Origin: an uncultured Lactobacillus sp.
Lineage (GTDB): Bacteria > Bacillota > Bacilli > Lactobacillales > Lactobacillaceae
Direction of reading: 5' to 3'
NCBI GenBank assembly: GCA_947565635.1
Contig: CANOGU010000007.1
Location: 1 to 64,000, forward strand
DNA length: 64,000 bases
Shown: piece after piece, positions 28,477 to 35,556 of the stretch
Numbering within the stretch: position 1 is the first letter of the stretch
How the letters are laid out: each line of letters begins with the position of its first letter
Translations under genes and position numbers: made by a program
Notes under the pieces: model-generated
Database searches by the model: none
Seen by the model: the letters and a program-made list of their open reading frames with translations, nothing else
What the model was told of the DNA's origin: nothing

Positions 28477-28857
28477 TTAGCTGGCTAAATAAGTCAAAGC
28501 AACCTGTAATTGAGTCAGATCATTAAGTGTAGCTGGGATATCGTCTTGATCTACCATTTGGTAAATTTCTAAAGTCTCTTCATCAAATTCAAAACCAGCT
28601 CCAATTACAATATCCATTGCTTCTTCAAGTAAATCCATATTTTCTTGACCGGGATCAAGCTTAAATAAAGTTCCCCCATCATCAGTAATGCGGTAGTAAT
28701 CATCTTCTTTTTCAATCCAGCAATATACTAAGTCCCCATATGCACCAATTAGAGGGGTGGCTACCTCAATAGCTGATCCTACTTTTATAAAATGAATATT
28801 TTCTTTTAACCAATTCATAGCATTTTGCTCAATTAACTCTACTTCAGAATTTTTCAT
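28477..28857 (-). CDS. DUF1828-like protein
   Basis: 126-residue acidic soluble protein. The start is MKNSEVELIEQ at 28857, chosen because CAAGGAG lies just upstream; a longer frame to 28881 includes that site. The pattern IEVATPLIGAYGDLVYCWIEKE, then YYRITDDGGTLFKLD (residues about 28-68), is characteristic of DUF1828, found in phage, toxin-antitoxin and orphan contexts. Function is unknown. The neighbouring gene at 28946 appears to be a diverged relative, but a hairpin separates them. Confidence 0.7.
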   Translation of the reverse strand: MKNSEVELIEQNAMNWLKENIHFIKVGSAIEVATPLIGAYGDLVYCWIEKEDDYYRITDDGGTLFKLDPGQENMDLLEEAMDIVIGAGFEFDEETLEIYQMVDQDDIPATLNDLTQLQVALTYLAS

Positions 28858-28903
28858 AGTTCTCTCCTTGTTTTTAGTCAAATTATAACTTAATTAGGCA
28901 AAA

Positions 28904-28933
28904 AAAAAGAAGCTTCTGTTTTCAGCTTCTTCT
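28904..28933 (-). terminator. Terminator of the gene at 28946
   Basis: GAAGAAGCT / AGCTTCTT stem followed on the minus strand by nine T's. Confidence 0.85.
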
Positions 28934-28945
28934 CGTGTAATTAAA

Positions 28946-29347
28946 TTATCTATGAATTTGAGCAAATTCAACTACGCGATTTAATAATTGAGTAAAGTTA
29001 TTTACTTCATCTCTAAGGTCGCGAGCATTGATATAGTCACGTGTTAATTCTCCGCGGTCATCTAATAGTACACCAAATTCACTAGCTAAACGTGCCACAT
29101 CACTGGCAATACTTGCAAAACTACGGATATTATTATCAATCATTTGTGCCGTAAATACGCGATCATTTAAGGCATAAGTTCCGTTAGGATAAACAACTAA
29201 ATAAAAGTGAATAGTATCGTTCAAGCCATCAACCACATTAGTTGAAACACGATATTCATTATCATCAACCGGCTCAATTGAAAATGCCGAACTGATGCCA
29301 TTATCTTCTCTAAAAGATTTCATTAAAACGTCTTCAAGATCATACAT
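28946..29347 (-). CDS. DUF1828-related hypothetical protein
   Basis: 133-residue soluble protein. The strand pattern YRVSTNVVDGLNDTIHFYLVVYPNGTYALNDR (described by position, residues about 28-59) mirrors the DUF1828 core of the next gene downstream (membrane-free, G-D-x-I-x-F-x-L then Y-x-L-x-D). It is followed by a helical half ending VNNFTQLLNRVVEFAQ. No catalytic motif was recognised. Relationship to the 28477 gene is inferred from pattern, not from an alignment. Confidence 0.55.
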   Translation of the reverse strand: MYDLEDVLMKSFREDNGISSAFSIEPVDDNEYRVSTNVVDGLNDTIHFYLVVYPNGTYALNDRVFTAQMIDNNIRSFASIASDVARLASEFGVLLDDRGELTRDYINARDLRDEVNNFTQLLNRVVEFAQIHR

Positions 29348-29566
29348 AGAAACTGACCTCCAACATCTTTATCTAAAAATAAATTTAACAAATTAATTCA
29401 CTACATATCTATTATATCTTTTCTAGAAAAAATATGTTCTTTGAACTCCCAAACTGGAAAAATAATATATTATTTTTCAAATACCTTCTTATCAACGCTT
29501 AATTTTACTGTTTTATATTAATAATTTTGGTTATAATAAAAGAAGTTTTAAATGGAGGAAATTAAT

Positions 29567-30211
29567 TTGAAAAAGTTAATCGTTGGTGCTTTAAGTTGTA
29601 GTCTTTTATTACTTGCGGGTTGTCGTAACAATTTGGTTGAGCCAAAACATAAATCTTCTGCAGCAGACTATGCCATTATTCAGTCTTCTCATAAGCAATC
29701 TCATAAAAAAGTTGAAAAAGAGAAACCTAAAAATAAAGAAGATAAAAAGGAAAAAGCAGATAAAACTGATCAGAAAAAAGCTGAAGACACTAAGATGGAT
29801 GATCAACTAGATAGTCTCCAAAATAAAGAAGAGCAATCTAGTTCTGAAAGCCAAAGTTCTAGTTCATCAAGTATTTCTACACCTACTCAACGTAGTGAAC
29901 ATAAGGCAAGCAGTAGCCTACCAAAATCTAACTCTGGTACTTCTTTCTATACTGTTCCACGTCGCAATTATAGTTATTATAATCCTCAACCTAACTATTA
30001 CTTTGATAACAGCTGGACTACTACCAGTAATGCAAATGCAACTACTCAAAGTTCTGCTACAAGTAGTTCAAACTCTGAGAATTCAAACACTTCATCATCT
30101 TCTACTGCTTCATCTGAATCTTCTTCAAGTTCAAGTAAGGAAACAGAAACGCCAGCTAGTCAAAATAATGCATCTGAATCAACTAGCTCAACTGAAAATA
30201 CTCAAGACTAA
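29567..30211 (+). CDS. Ser-rich lipoprotein (TTG start)
   Basis: About 214-residue exported lipoprotein. The signal LKKLIVGALSCSLLLLAGC has the lipobox LAGC. The mature part is a Lys/Glu-rich segment followed by long Ser/Thr/Asn/Gln-rich tracts and a Tyr/Pro/Asn patch (VPRRNYSYYNPQPNYYF, about 128-144). An upstream ATG at 29552 is in frame, but its first codons are the ribosome binding site (TGGAGGAAA), so TTG at 29567 is the likely start. No enzymatic domain is seen; probably a surface or stalk-like protein. Confidence 0.75.
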   Translation: MKKLIVGALSCSLLLLAGCRNNLVEPKHKSSAADYAIIQSSHKQSHKKVEKEKPKNKEDKKEKADKTDQKKAEDTKMDDQLDSLQNKEEQSSSESQSSSSSSISTPTQRSEHKASSSLPKSNSGTSFYTVPRRNYSYYNPQPNYYFDNSWTTTSNANATTQSSATSSSNSENSNTSSSSTASSESSSSSSKETETPASQNNASESTSSTENTQD

Positions 30212-30212
30212 T

Positions 30213-30242
30213 AAAAAAGACATTCGATCGAATGTCTTTTTT
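30213..30242. terminator. Bidirectional terminator
   Basis: AAAAAAGACATTCGA / TCGAATGTCTTTTTT palindrome between the convergent lipoprotein and Nudix genes. Confidence 0.9.
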
Positions 30243-30682
30243 TAATAAGTCTGATCCCTATCTCCATCTAAGATATGTTCACTTAACTTTTCATCGAAAA
30301 AGATTGGTAAATCATGATCAAAGTTATATGCTAATTTTGAGTTTTCTATTTCTTCTCTTGTCATCCAAGTTAAATCTCCTTCATCAGAAGCTTTTAATAT
30401 ACCAGTAAACTTAGTAGCCACATAGAAAAATACAAGATAGCGTTCATCATTATGGTCAAAAAATTGCTTTACTCCAACTAAACGCGGGTCCTTTATTTCT
30501 AATCCCGTCTCCTCTTTTATTTCTCTAACCACTGAATCATGAAAAGCTTCATGAGATTCGACGTGGCCGCCTGGAAAAGTTAAACCGGGCCAAACTGGAT
30601 CAGTTCTATTTAGAACCAAAATTTTATCCTTATCTTTTATCATACACATATTAGTTAAAGTTACAGTTTCTGATCTTTTCAT
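30242..30682 (-). CDS. Nudix hydrolase (MutT-like)
   Basis: 146-residue Nudix enzyme. The complete Nudix box, GGHVESHEAFHDSVVREIKEETGLEI by position about 38-63, contains the invariant Gly, the REIKEETGL core and the metal-binding Glu residues. It would hydrolyse a nucleoside diphosphate linked to another moiety; MutT-type 8-oxo-dGTP cleavage is possible but the substrate is not fixed by sequence. Monocistronic. Confidence 0.88.
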   Translation of the reverse strand: MKRSETVTLTNMCMIKDKDKILVLNRTDPVWPGLTFPGGHVESHEAFHDSVVREIKEETGLEIKDPRLVGVKQFFDHNDERYLVFFYVATKFTGILKASDEGDLTWMTREEIENSKLAYNFDHDLPIFFDEKLSEHILDGDRDQTY

Positions 30683-30833
30683 TTCTTCTCCATTTTACAT
30701 AATTTTAATTATATTATTTCTATAGTTTATAATTGTTTAAGTTTTATTTTACTGCTGTTAATTAATTTCTCTAAGTAAATTTTATTAGTATAATTGAATT
30801 AAATAGACTAAAGTTTTTCAAAGGAATTTAGAT

Positions 30834-31673
30834 ATGACATTACAAATCAATACCAGAGTAGACTCAATTACCTGGCCTCTTAATCAAAATTTGACCAATC
30901 AAGAAATAATCTCTCAATTGGAACTTACAGTTACAGAAAATGGCCATCTTATTTCAAATGATAATCTTAGTATAAATAAAAAGGCCGTTAACCGGTCTGA
31001 AGCAGGAGTATATCCTGTAATTATCACTGCAATTGGCACTAATAACGAATATGCGACCAAGAAAATTCAAGCCTGGGTAACTGATAAAAATAATGTGGCT
31101 GATTCTGCTCCTCACCCGGCTCCTGCAAAGCCAGCGCAATATACTTCTTCTCCTAATAAACCTGCTAGTCCTAAAAAGAAAAGCAAGAAAAAGATAGTAT
31201 ATATCGTTCTTGGAATACTTGTTTTACTAATTGCCATCATCTTTGGTATTTCAGCTTGTCAGGCGCATAATGATACGGTTCAAAATGAGCAAGCTCAAAG
31301 TAATGCCCTCAATAATACCAACAGTAAATTAGATAATCTGTCTGAACAAAATAAGCAATTAATGCAACAAAATAAAGAGTTGCAAAGTGCTATCAATACC
31401 TATAAGCAGGATCAAAATAAGGAAGAATTACAAAACCAATTAAACCAAATCAAAACTGAAAACGAACAATTGAAAAATAATGCTGCTAATAATCAAGCCT
31501 TACAAAATCAAATTGATCAACTGGGCTCTACTATCGACCAAATCAAACAAAATCCAAATCAGGCCGATTCATTATTAGATCAAATGAAAAATAATCAAAA
31601 CGAATTTATGCAGAATTTAAATGCAACTTTTCAAAAACTAGTTAGCGATTTCCAACAACTAATTGGACAATAA
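30834..31673 (+). CDS. Membrane protein with Ig-like N-domain and long coiled coil
   Basis: 279 residues. N-terminal beta domain (about 1-85, ending GVYPVIITAIGTNNEYATKKIQAWVTD by position) resembles a bacterial Ig-like/DUF5011 fold. A Pro/Lys-rich linker ends in KKKSKKK. One membrane helix follows at about 122-142, then an Asn/Gln-rich coiled coil (about 150-275). There is no signal peptide. The positive-inside rule puts the Ig-like domain in the cytoplasm and the coiled coil outside, which is unusual. The gene has a TATAAT box at about 30799 and its own terminator. Function unknown. Confidence 0.7.
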   Translation: MTLQINTRVDSITWPLNQNLTNQEIISQLELTVTENGHLISNDNLSINKKAVNRSEAGVYPVIITAIGTNNEYATKKIQAWVTDKNNVADSAPHPAPAKPAQYTSSPNKPASPKKKSKKKIVYIVLGILVLLIAIIFGISACQAHNDTVQNEQAQSNALNNTNSKLDNLSEQNKQLMQQNKELQSAINTYKQDQNKEELQNQLNQIKTENEQLKNNAANNQALQNQIDQLGSTIDQIKQNPNQADSLLDQMKNNQNEFMQNLNATFQKLVSDFQQLIGQ

Positions 31674-31684
31674 TACTACCTAAT

Positions 31685-31730
31685 AAAAAAACTGAGAATT
31701 ATGAAATACCCTCATAGTTCTCAGTTTTTT
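31685..31730. terminator. Bidirectional terminator
   Basis: AAAAAACTGAGAA...TATGA / TCATA...TTCTCAGTTTTTT stem-loop between convergent genes. Confidence 0.85.
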
Positions 31731-31739
31731 AATATTTAA

Positions 31740-32510
31740 TTAGTCATCTGTATCAGCATCGCTGCTTGTATCGGCACTTGAATTTGTGTCTGTACTTTCG
31801 TCAGAATGTGAATTGCTGCTTGCATTATCGCTAGATTTCTTAATGGTCTTAGACTCATAAACTTTTACAGTCAATGATTTACCAAATTTAGAATCGTAAG
31901 GATCAAATACATAATGGGTTGCATTAGTTTTAGCGCCATTTGCAGGATCTAATTTATATACTATAACAAAATTACCGGTCATATTAGGCTCAACCTTCTT
32001 ACGACCTTCCTTAATCTGGTTTTCCCAAGGCGTTAATTCATTTTCAATGTCTGTGGTGACCAAAACAAGATCATGAGTAGCTTTGCCAACTTTTTCCATT
32101 ACTTTTAAGTGATTGCTAAAGAAAGATGTTGGATCAACGCCTTCTTTAGCATTATTAGTGAAAGTTCCTTGCACTAGAGCATAGTGTTCATCGCCATCAG
32201 AACCCTTAACAGCGACGTTGGTTACATTATTGATAGCTATGTATCCCTTGCTATCTTGGAAATTTCCACCATAGGCTTTACCGTCGTTACTGTTACTATT
32301 ATTAGCTTGATTGTCAGCCGCTGTACTTAAATCTTTTTTAGAGCGTTTTGTACTCTCACTACTATTTTCATCGGTCTTTTCGACAGACTTCTTTGACTTA
32401 CTAGTAGTTGTTTGTTTGCTGCTACTATTGTTTGTTTGACTAGAGCAAGCACTTGTTCCTAATCCCAGGAGTACTAAACCTAATGCTCCTAAAAGATATC
32501 TTTTTTTCAT
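31740..32510 (-). CDS. DUF5067-type lipoprotein
   Basis: About 256-residue lipoprotein. The signal MKKRYLLGALGLVLLGLGTSAC ends in a lipobox-like TSAC. A Ser/Lys-rich linker follows, then a globular domain (about 85-225) with HYALVQGTFTNNAKEGVDP and ENQIKEGRKKVEPNMTGNF, matching the DUF5067 immunoglobulin-like domain of lactobacillar lipoproteins, and a Ser/Asp/Thr tail. ATG at 32510 is favoured because GGGAGG lies 7 bp upstream; TTG at 32513 is the alternative. Role unknown. Confidence 0.75.
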   Translation of the reverse strand: MKKRYLLGALGLVLLGLGTSACSSQTNNSSSKQTTTSKSKKSVEKTDENSSESTKRSKKDLSTAADNQANNSNSNDGKAYGGNFQDSKGYIAINNVTNVAVKGSDGDEHYALVQGTFTNNAKEGVDPTSFFSNHLKVMEKVGKATHDLVLVTTDIENELTPWENQIKEGRKKVEPNMTGNFVIVYKLDPANGAKTNATHYVFDPYDSKFGKSLTVKVYESKTIKKSSDNASSNSHSDESTDTNSSADTSSDADTDD

Positions 32511-32796
32511 CAAAAAACCTCCCTATTTGAATACATCAATAATTCTAGCATTTTTAGTTAAAAAATTATACAGATTATATAACGAATTGAGTTTTCAAAT
32601 TACGGATTAGCCTGTTATGAGAGCAGGCTTTAAACCTGCTTTACGTGATAATTTTACAGCTGTATAACAAGTAGAAATAGCTTATAGATGCTTAATTTCA
32701 TAACAAATAGAGTTAGTGTATTTAGTGATGGGATGATAATTTGAATTATTTTTATTAAATATTTAAGGCCTATTCTCGAGAAAAAATACCAAAATA

Positions 32797-32960
32797 AAAA
32801 CGACACTCGTTTGAGTATCGTTTTCTTTAAGACAAGCAAGGCGAGATTTGCACGCGCACCTATCTAGTATTTATGCACGTTCACCCAACTATCTCCTACT
32901 TTCATAGTAGACTCGTGAGTCGCTTTTTAGCATAGCGCCATTGTTCTTCTTACTATGAGA
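32797..32960 (-). ncRNA. Candidate structured non-coding RNA
   Basis: On the minus strand, an ACAA-GGCG segment (32944-32936) can close with CGCC-TTGT (32843-32832). Between them are local hairpins, such as CTACT / AGTAG near 32897-32911. It is followed by a strong terminator: ACGATACTC / GAGTGTCGT stem and TTTTTATTTT (32824-32793). GC content is clearly higher than in the flanks and no reading frame fits. The family was not recognised; promoter signals are weak (TACAAT near 32970). Inferred from structure only. Confidence 0.45.
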
Positions 32961-33004
32961 TATCTAATTCATTGTATTAGTTTCTATAGAATTCGATGGG
33001 CCTG

Positions 33005-33155
33005 TAGATTACCTCCACATATGTGGAGAACACATTGACTTTAGAACGTTTAATGGATTTTGATTAGGATCACCTCCACTTACGTGGAGAACACTTCAAT
33101 TTTAGATGGAAAATCTGCAATTGATGAGGATCACCTCCACTTACGTGGAGAACAC
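33005..33155 (-). CRISPR. Type I-E CRISPR relic: three 29-bp repeats, two 32-bp spacers
   Basis: Repeats at 33005-33033, 33066-33094 and 33127-33155 have an exact 61-bp period. The last two are identical (plus strand: AGGATCACCTCCAC then TTACGTGGAGAACAC). The first differs at several bases, as trailer-end repeats do. Repeat sequence and 32-bp spacers (33034-33065, 33095-33126) fit the type I-E systems of the acidophilus group. Transcription is expected on the minus strand (GTGTTCTCCACG...), which places the degenerate repeat at the distal end. No cas gene is within the window, so the array is probably inactive. Confidence 0.88.
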
Positions 33156-33277
33156 ACTAAAAGATCCTTGATATAAGTACAATCCTCAATTTAGATAATA
33201 TCATTTTTCATTAGTTTCAATCAATCGCTAAAATTAAACAATAAAAGGCCAAACATCAATGATAGTCAGCCATTAAA

Positions 33278-34156
33278 TTAATTGATTTTGTCACTATTTT
33301 TCAAACGTTCAATCCGCTTGTCCAAAGGCGGGTGATCAGAAAAAAGTCGATTCAACCAGTTATGTGCATTTGGGAAATTGAAATATAAATGCTGCAAAGT
33401 TAAGTCTTGGGAGCTAATCTCAGCTGCATCTGCACCCTCTTCTAACTCCTCTAGCTTAGACAAGGCTGAGATTAAACCACTAGGTTCACGAGTCAAATCA
33501 ACAGATCCAATATCAGCAAGGTATTCTCTCTGTCTTGAAACAAGCAAGAAAAGCAGTTTAGCTAGCGGAATTCCAATAATTGAAATAATGCCTCCAACTG
33601 CGATTACAATAAGGGCCAAGATTTTGATAAAAAAGCCAAATATTCCTTTAGTCTCACTAGTCAAAACGCCCCAGCCGAAGAATACAATCCCGATTCCAGT
33701 CATTGTTATCAAGCTAGTTAGCGCACTGGCTAAAACAGTGATACGCGTATCATAGTTTCTAATATGAGAAAGTTCATGGCCGATCACTCCTTGAACCTCT
33801 TTTTTATCCATAATGTTTAGCAGTCCTTGAGTGATAGCTAAACTTGCATGTTCAGGATCCCGACCAGTAGCAAAAGCGTTGGGTGCTGGATCAGGCGTAA
33901 TGTACAATTTCGGCATTGGCAAGCCGCCAGCTAAGCAAAGCTCTTCAACAAGCTCATAAATTACCGGTTCAGTTTCTTTAGTAATTTCAACTGCATTCGT
34001 CACCTTCATCAAGTGCTGGGTTGCATCAAAATAAACATGCGCAATGTATACTAAGCCAATGATGAAGAAACCGATTCCAACATATGATGTAAAAATTGCT
34101 CCAAGAAACACACTAATTGCCAGCAGCAGAACTGTATATAATCCAAAATAATCCAT
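33278..34156 (-). CDS. htpX: HtpX-type membrane zinc metalloprotease, N-terminus frameshifted
   Basis: M48 protease for membrane protein quality control: two N-terminal membrane helices (about 5-45), zinc motif HELSHIRNYDTR near 130 with its downstream Glu in EYLADIGSVDLT, and two further helices (about 145-215). The true start is probably the ATG at 34194, which has a GGAG site and reads MLYKQIEQNKRNTWIIL, the usual HtpX beginning. That frame is out of phase with the body: one base is missing near 34145 (a GG where GGG would join WIIL-G to GLYTVLLL). The ATG at 34156 restores the body but lacks a ribosome binding site. The usual partner lemA is absent. Confidence 0.85.
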   Translation of the reverse strand: MDYFGLYTVLLLAISVFLGAIFTSYVGIGFFIIGLVYIAHVYFDATQHLMKVTNAVEITKETEPVIYELVEELCLAGGLPMPKLYITPDPAPNAFATGRDPEHASLAITQGLLNIMDKKEVQGVIGHELSHIRNYDTRITVLASALTSLITMTGIGIVFFGWGVLTSETKGIFGFFIKILALIVIAVGGIISIIGIPLAKLLFLLVSRQREYLADIGSVDLTREPSGLISALSKLEELEEGADAAEISSQDLTLQHLYFNFPNAHNWLNRLFSDHPPLDKRIERLKNSDKIN

Positions 34157-34294
34157 GTGTTTCGTTTGTTTTGCTCAATTTGCTTATAAAGCATCTTAAT
34201 CACTCCAACTTTTAATTCTATTTAATTTTAGTCTTTTTTGTTTATATAATCAGTAAAAATTATTGGAATTTTTGAAGGAAATTTGTTTAAAACA

Positions 34295-34370
34295 AAAAAC
34301 ATCCCTATTAATCAAAATAGGAATGTTTTTCCGCAACGGCCTCACTTAGAGTCCACCGCCACTATTCTTA
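34295..34370 (-). ncRNA. Candidate ~75-nt RNA with terminator
   Basis: A consensus promoter (34377-34404) drives a predicted minus-strand transcript starting near 34370 and ending at a strong hairpin (AAAAACAT-CCTATT / AATAGG-ATGTTTTT) at 34330-34295. The body contains GTAAGAAT and AGGCCGT. Size resembles antitoxin RNAs of Fst-type systems, but no toxin gene was found opposite it. Confidence 0.4.
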
Positions 34371-34376
34371 CAGCTT

Positions 34377-34404
34377 ATTCTACAATTATTTAACTTATTG
34401 TCAA
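34377..34404 (-). promoter_or_regulatory. Consensus promoter of the short RNA
   Basis: TTGACA (34399-34404) and TAGAAT (34377-34382) on the minus strand with a 16-bp spacer. Confidence 0.6.
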
Positions 34405-34564
34405 TGTAGAATATAGAAATATTTTTTATATCTCGCCATAAAATCCTGACATAATTTTTACATAAAAAAATTTATGATAAGACTTATTAGTTAAGCGAAA
34501 AGAGTGATTTTTAAAATCATTTCAGTATAAAGATTTGTTCGTTTAGATCTTCAATAATAAAAAA

Positions 34565-34650
34565 AGAAAAGTCCTGATATAAAATTATACCAAGACTTTT
34601 CCTTAGTTTAGAACCTAATTCTTACGGCCTCTAAACTTAATTTACGTTTT
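34565..34650 (-). ncRNA. Second candidate short RNA with terminator
   Basis: A minus-strand hairpin (GGAAAAGTC / GACTTTTC, T-run) at 34603-34565 follows a stretch with AGGCCGTAAGAAT and TTCTAA, words also present in the RNA candidate at 34295-34370. The possible promoter TTGAAT-N18-TAGTAA (about 34687-34656) is weak. Confidence 0.3.
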
Positions 34651-34713
34651 GTTTATTACTACACCCACGATAGATGGACATTCAACATATACTTGACATT
34701 CTTTAGTGCCCAA

Positions 34714-34745
34714 ATTTCAATCCACGCACCTGCGAGAGGTGCGAC
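34714..34745 (-). CRISPR. Solitary type I-C CRISPR repeat
   Basis: The minus strand reads GTCGCACCTCTCGCAGG then TGCGTGGATTGAAAT: a 32-bp unit with the hallmark GTCGCxCC start, internal palindrome and GTGGATTGAAAT end of type I-C repeats. No second copy is found one unit (about 66 bp) away on either side, so this is an isolated relic. Confidence 0.75.
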
Positions 34746-34913
34746 CGCAATATCCAGTTAAAACTAACATTCTAATCTAGATATAGGGCTTCAAAAATAT
34801 ACAATTATATTTCTACATAAATTGTATCAAAAAATAGGCATATTCTAGTGCGAATCTCACATAAAATCATCTTAGCTTCCTACTCGCACTTTCATATACC
34901 TATCTTTTCAATT

Positions 34914-35405
34914 TTATAGCAATTTTACAAGCTTAATAATAAGCTCACTGTAATTCTTGCATTTTATCAGCTCAGTTACGTTATTAATATCCGTGACAAT
35001 ATCTGATAACTCATCAAATACTTCTCTAAACAATTGTTTATTATTTGGATCAATTGCTAACGCAATAACGAGATATACTTCATTACCACTACTCCACTTA
35101 ATTCCATGCGGATTCACTACAACAAATCCTTTGCTTTTTTGAGCTGACATATCTAGTGAATGAGGAATCGCGATTCTTCCAAATGCTGTACTTGACATTT
35201 GTTCACGCTGGTACAATCTCTCTTTGAAATCCGAATGTACTACTTTTTGCCTTTCTAACTTACTTGAAACCAAATCAAATACTTCATCGATATCTTTTAA
35301 ATCATTGAATTTTATAAAATTATTACTATCGAAGAATATTAATAAACTTTCTTGAAATTTATTCTTCTTAACTCGGTGCTGCTTAGTCGTAATAGCTATG
35401 TTCAA
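34914..35405 (-). pseudogene. C-terminal PTS EIIA fragment of a BglG/MtlR-type regulator
   Basis: 163 codons resembling only the last domain of a PRD-containing regulator: VHSDFKERLYQREQMSSTAFG, followed by RIAIPHSL, with the phosphorylatable His, then the C-terminal helices of a fructose/mannitol-type EIIA. The DNA-binding, PRD and EIIB-like domains that should precede it are missing, and the frame opens with TTG without a convincing ribosome binding site. It is best read as the remnant of a truncated regulator, left next to the defence operon. Confidence 0.65.
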
Positions 35406-35556
35406 TTTTTTGATATCTTAATAGGAAAACTGTGACTGTAATCTAAGATATTCTTCTTAATCAAAGTAAACCATATCTTTCTGAATTTTATAAAGATAAT
35501 ATCAAACTCATTCTTTTCCCCCCACACTCAAAATATTCTTGCTTAATCTAAATTAC

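Larger units (their letters stand above)
32514..33277. other. Gene-free region with ncRNA candidate and CRISPR relic
   Basis: No convincing protein gene lies here. It holds a small palindrome (AGCAGG / CCTGCT, 32622-32640), a candidate structured RNA with terminator (32797-32960), and a three-repeat type I-E CRISPR relic (33005-33155). A 61-codon minus frame (32654-32839) overlaps the terminator and lacks a ribosome binding site. Confidence 0.7.
34195..34913. other. Gene-free region with two short RNA candidates and a solitary CRISPR repeat
   Basis: It contains two minus-strand hairpin terminators (34295-34330 and 34565-34603), each preceded by a 50-90 nt stretch with shared words (GTAAGAAT, AGGCCGT, CTAA), a consensus promoter at 34377-34404, and one type I-C CRISPR repeat at 34714-34745. 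No protein gene was recognised. Confidence 0.6.

Noticed and set aside
29613-29810. Frames on both strands within the lipoprotein gene
   Set aside because: Low-complexity A-rich codons open alternative frames; the lipoprotein signal peptide decides the real one.
32622-32640. AGCAGG / CCTGCT palindrome as a terminator
   Set aside because: No T-run follows on either strand and no gene ends there.
32654-32839. 61-codon minus-strand frame
   Set aside because: It runs through the terminator of the candidate ncRNA and lacks a ribosome binding site; amino-acid content looks random.
33035-34156. cas genes beside the CRISPR relics
   Set aside because: The only genes near are htpX and an EIIA fragment; no Cas motif was seen.
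34330-34370. Fst-type toxin gene for the short RNA
   Set aside because: Frames on both strands near the RNA candidates show no short hydrophobic peptide with a ribosome binding site.
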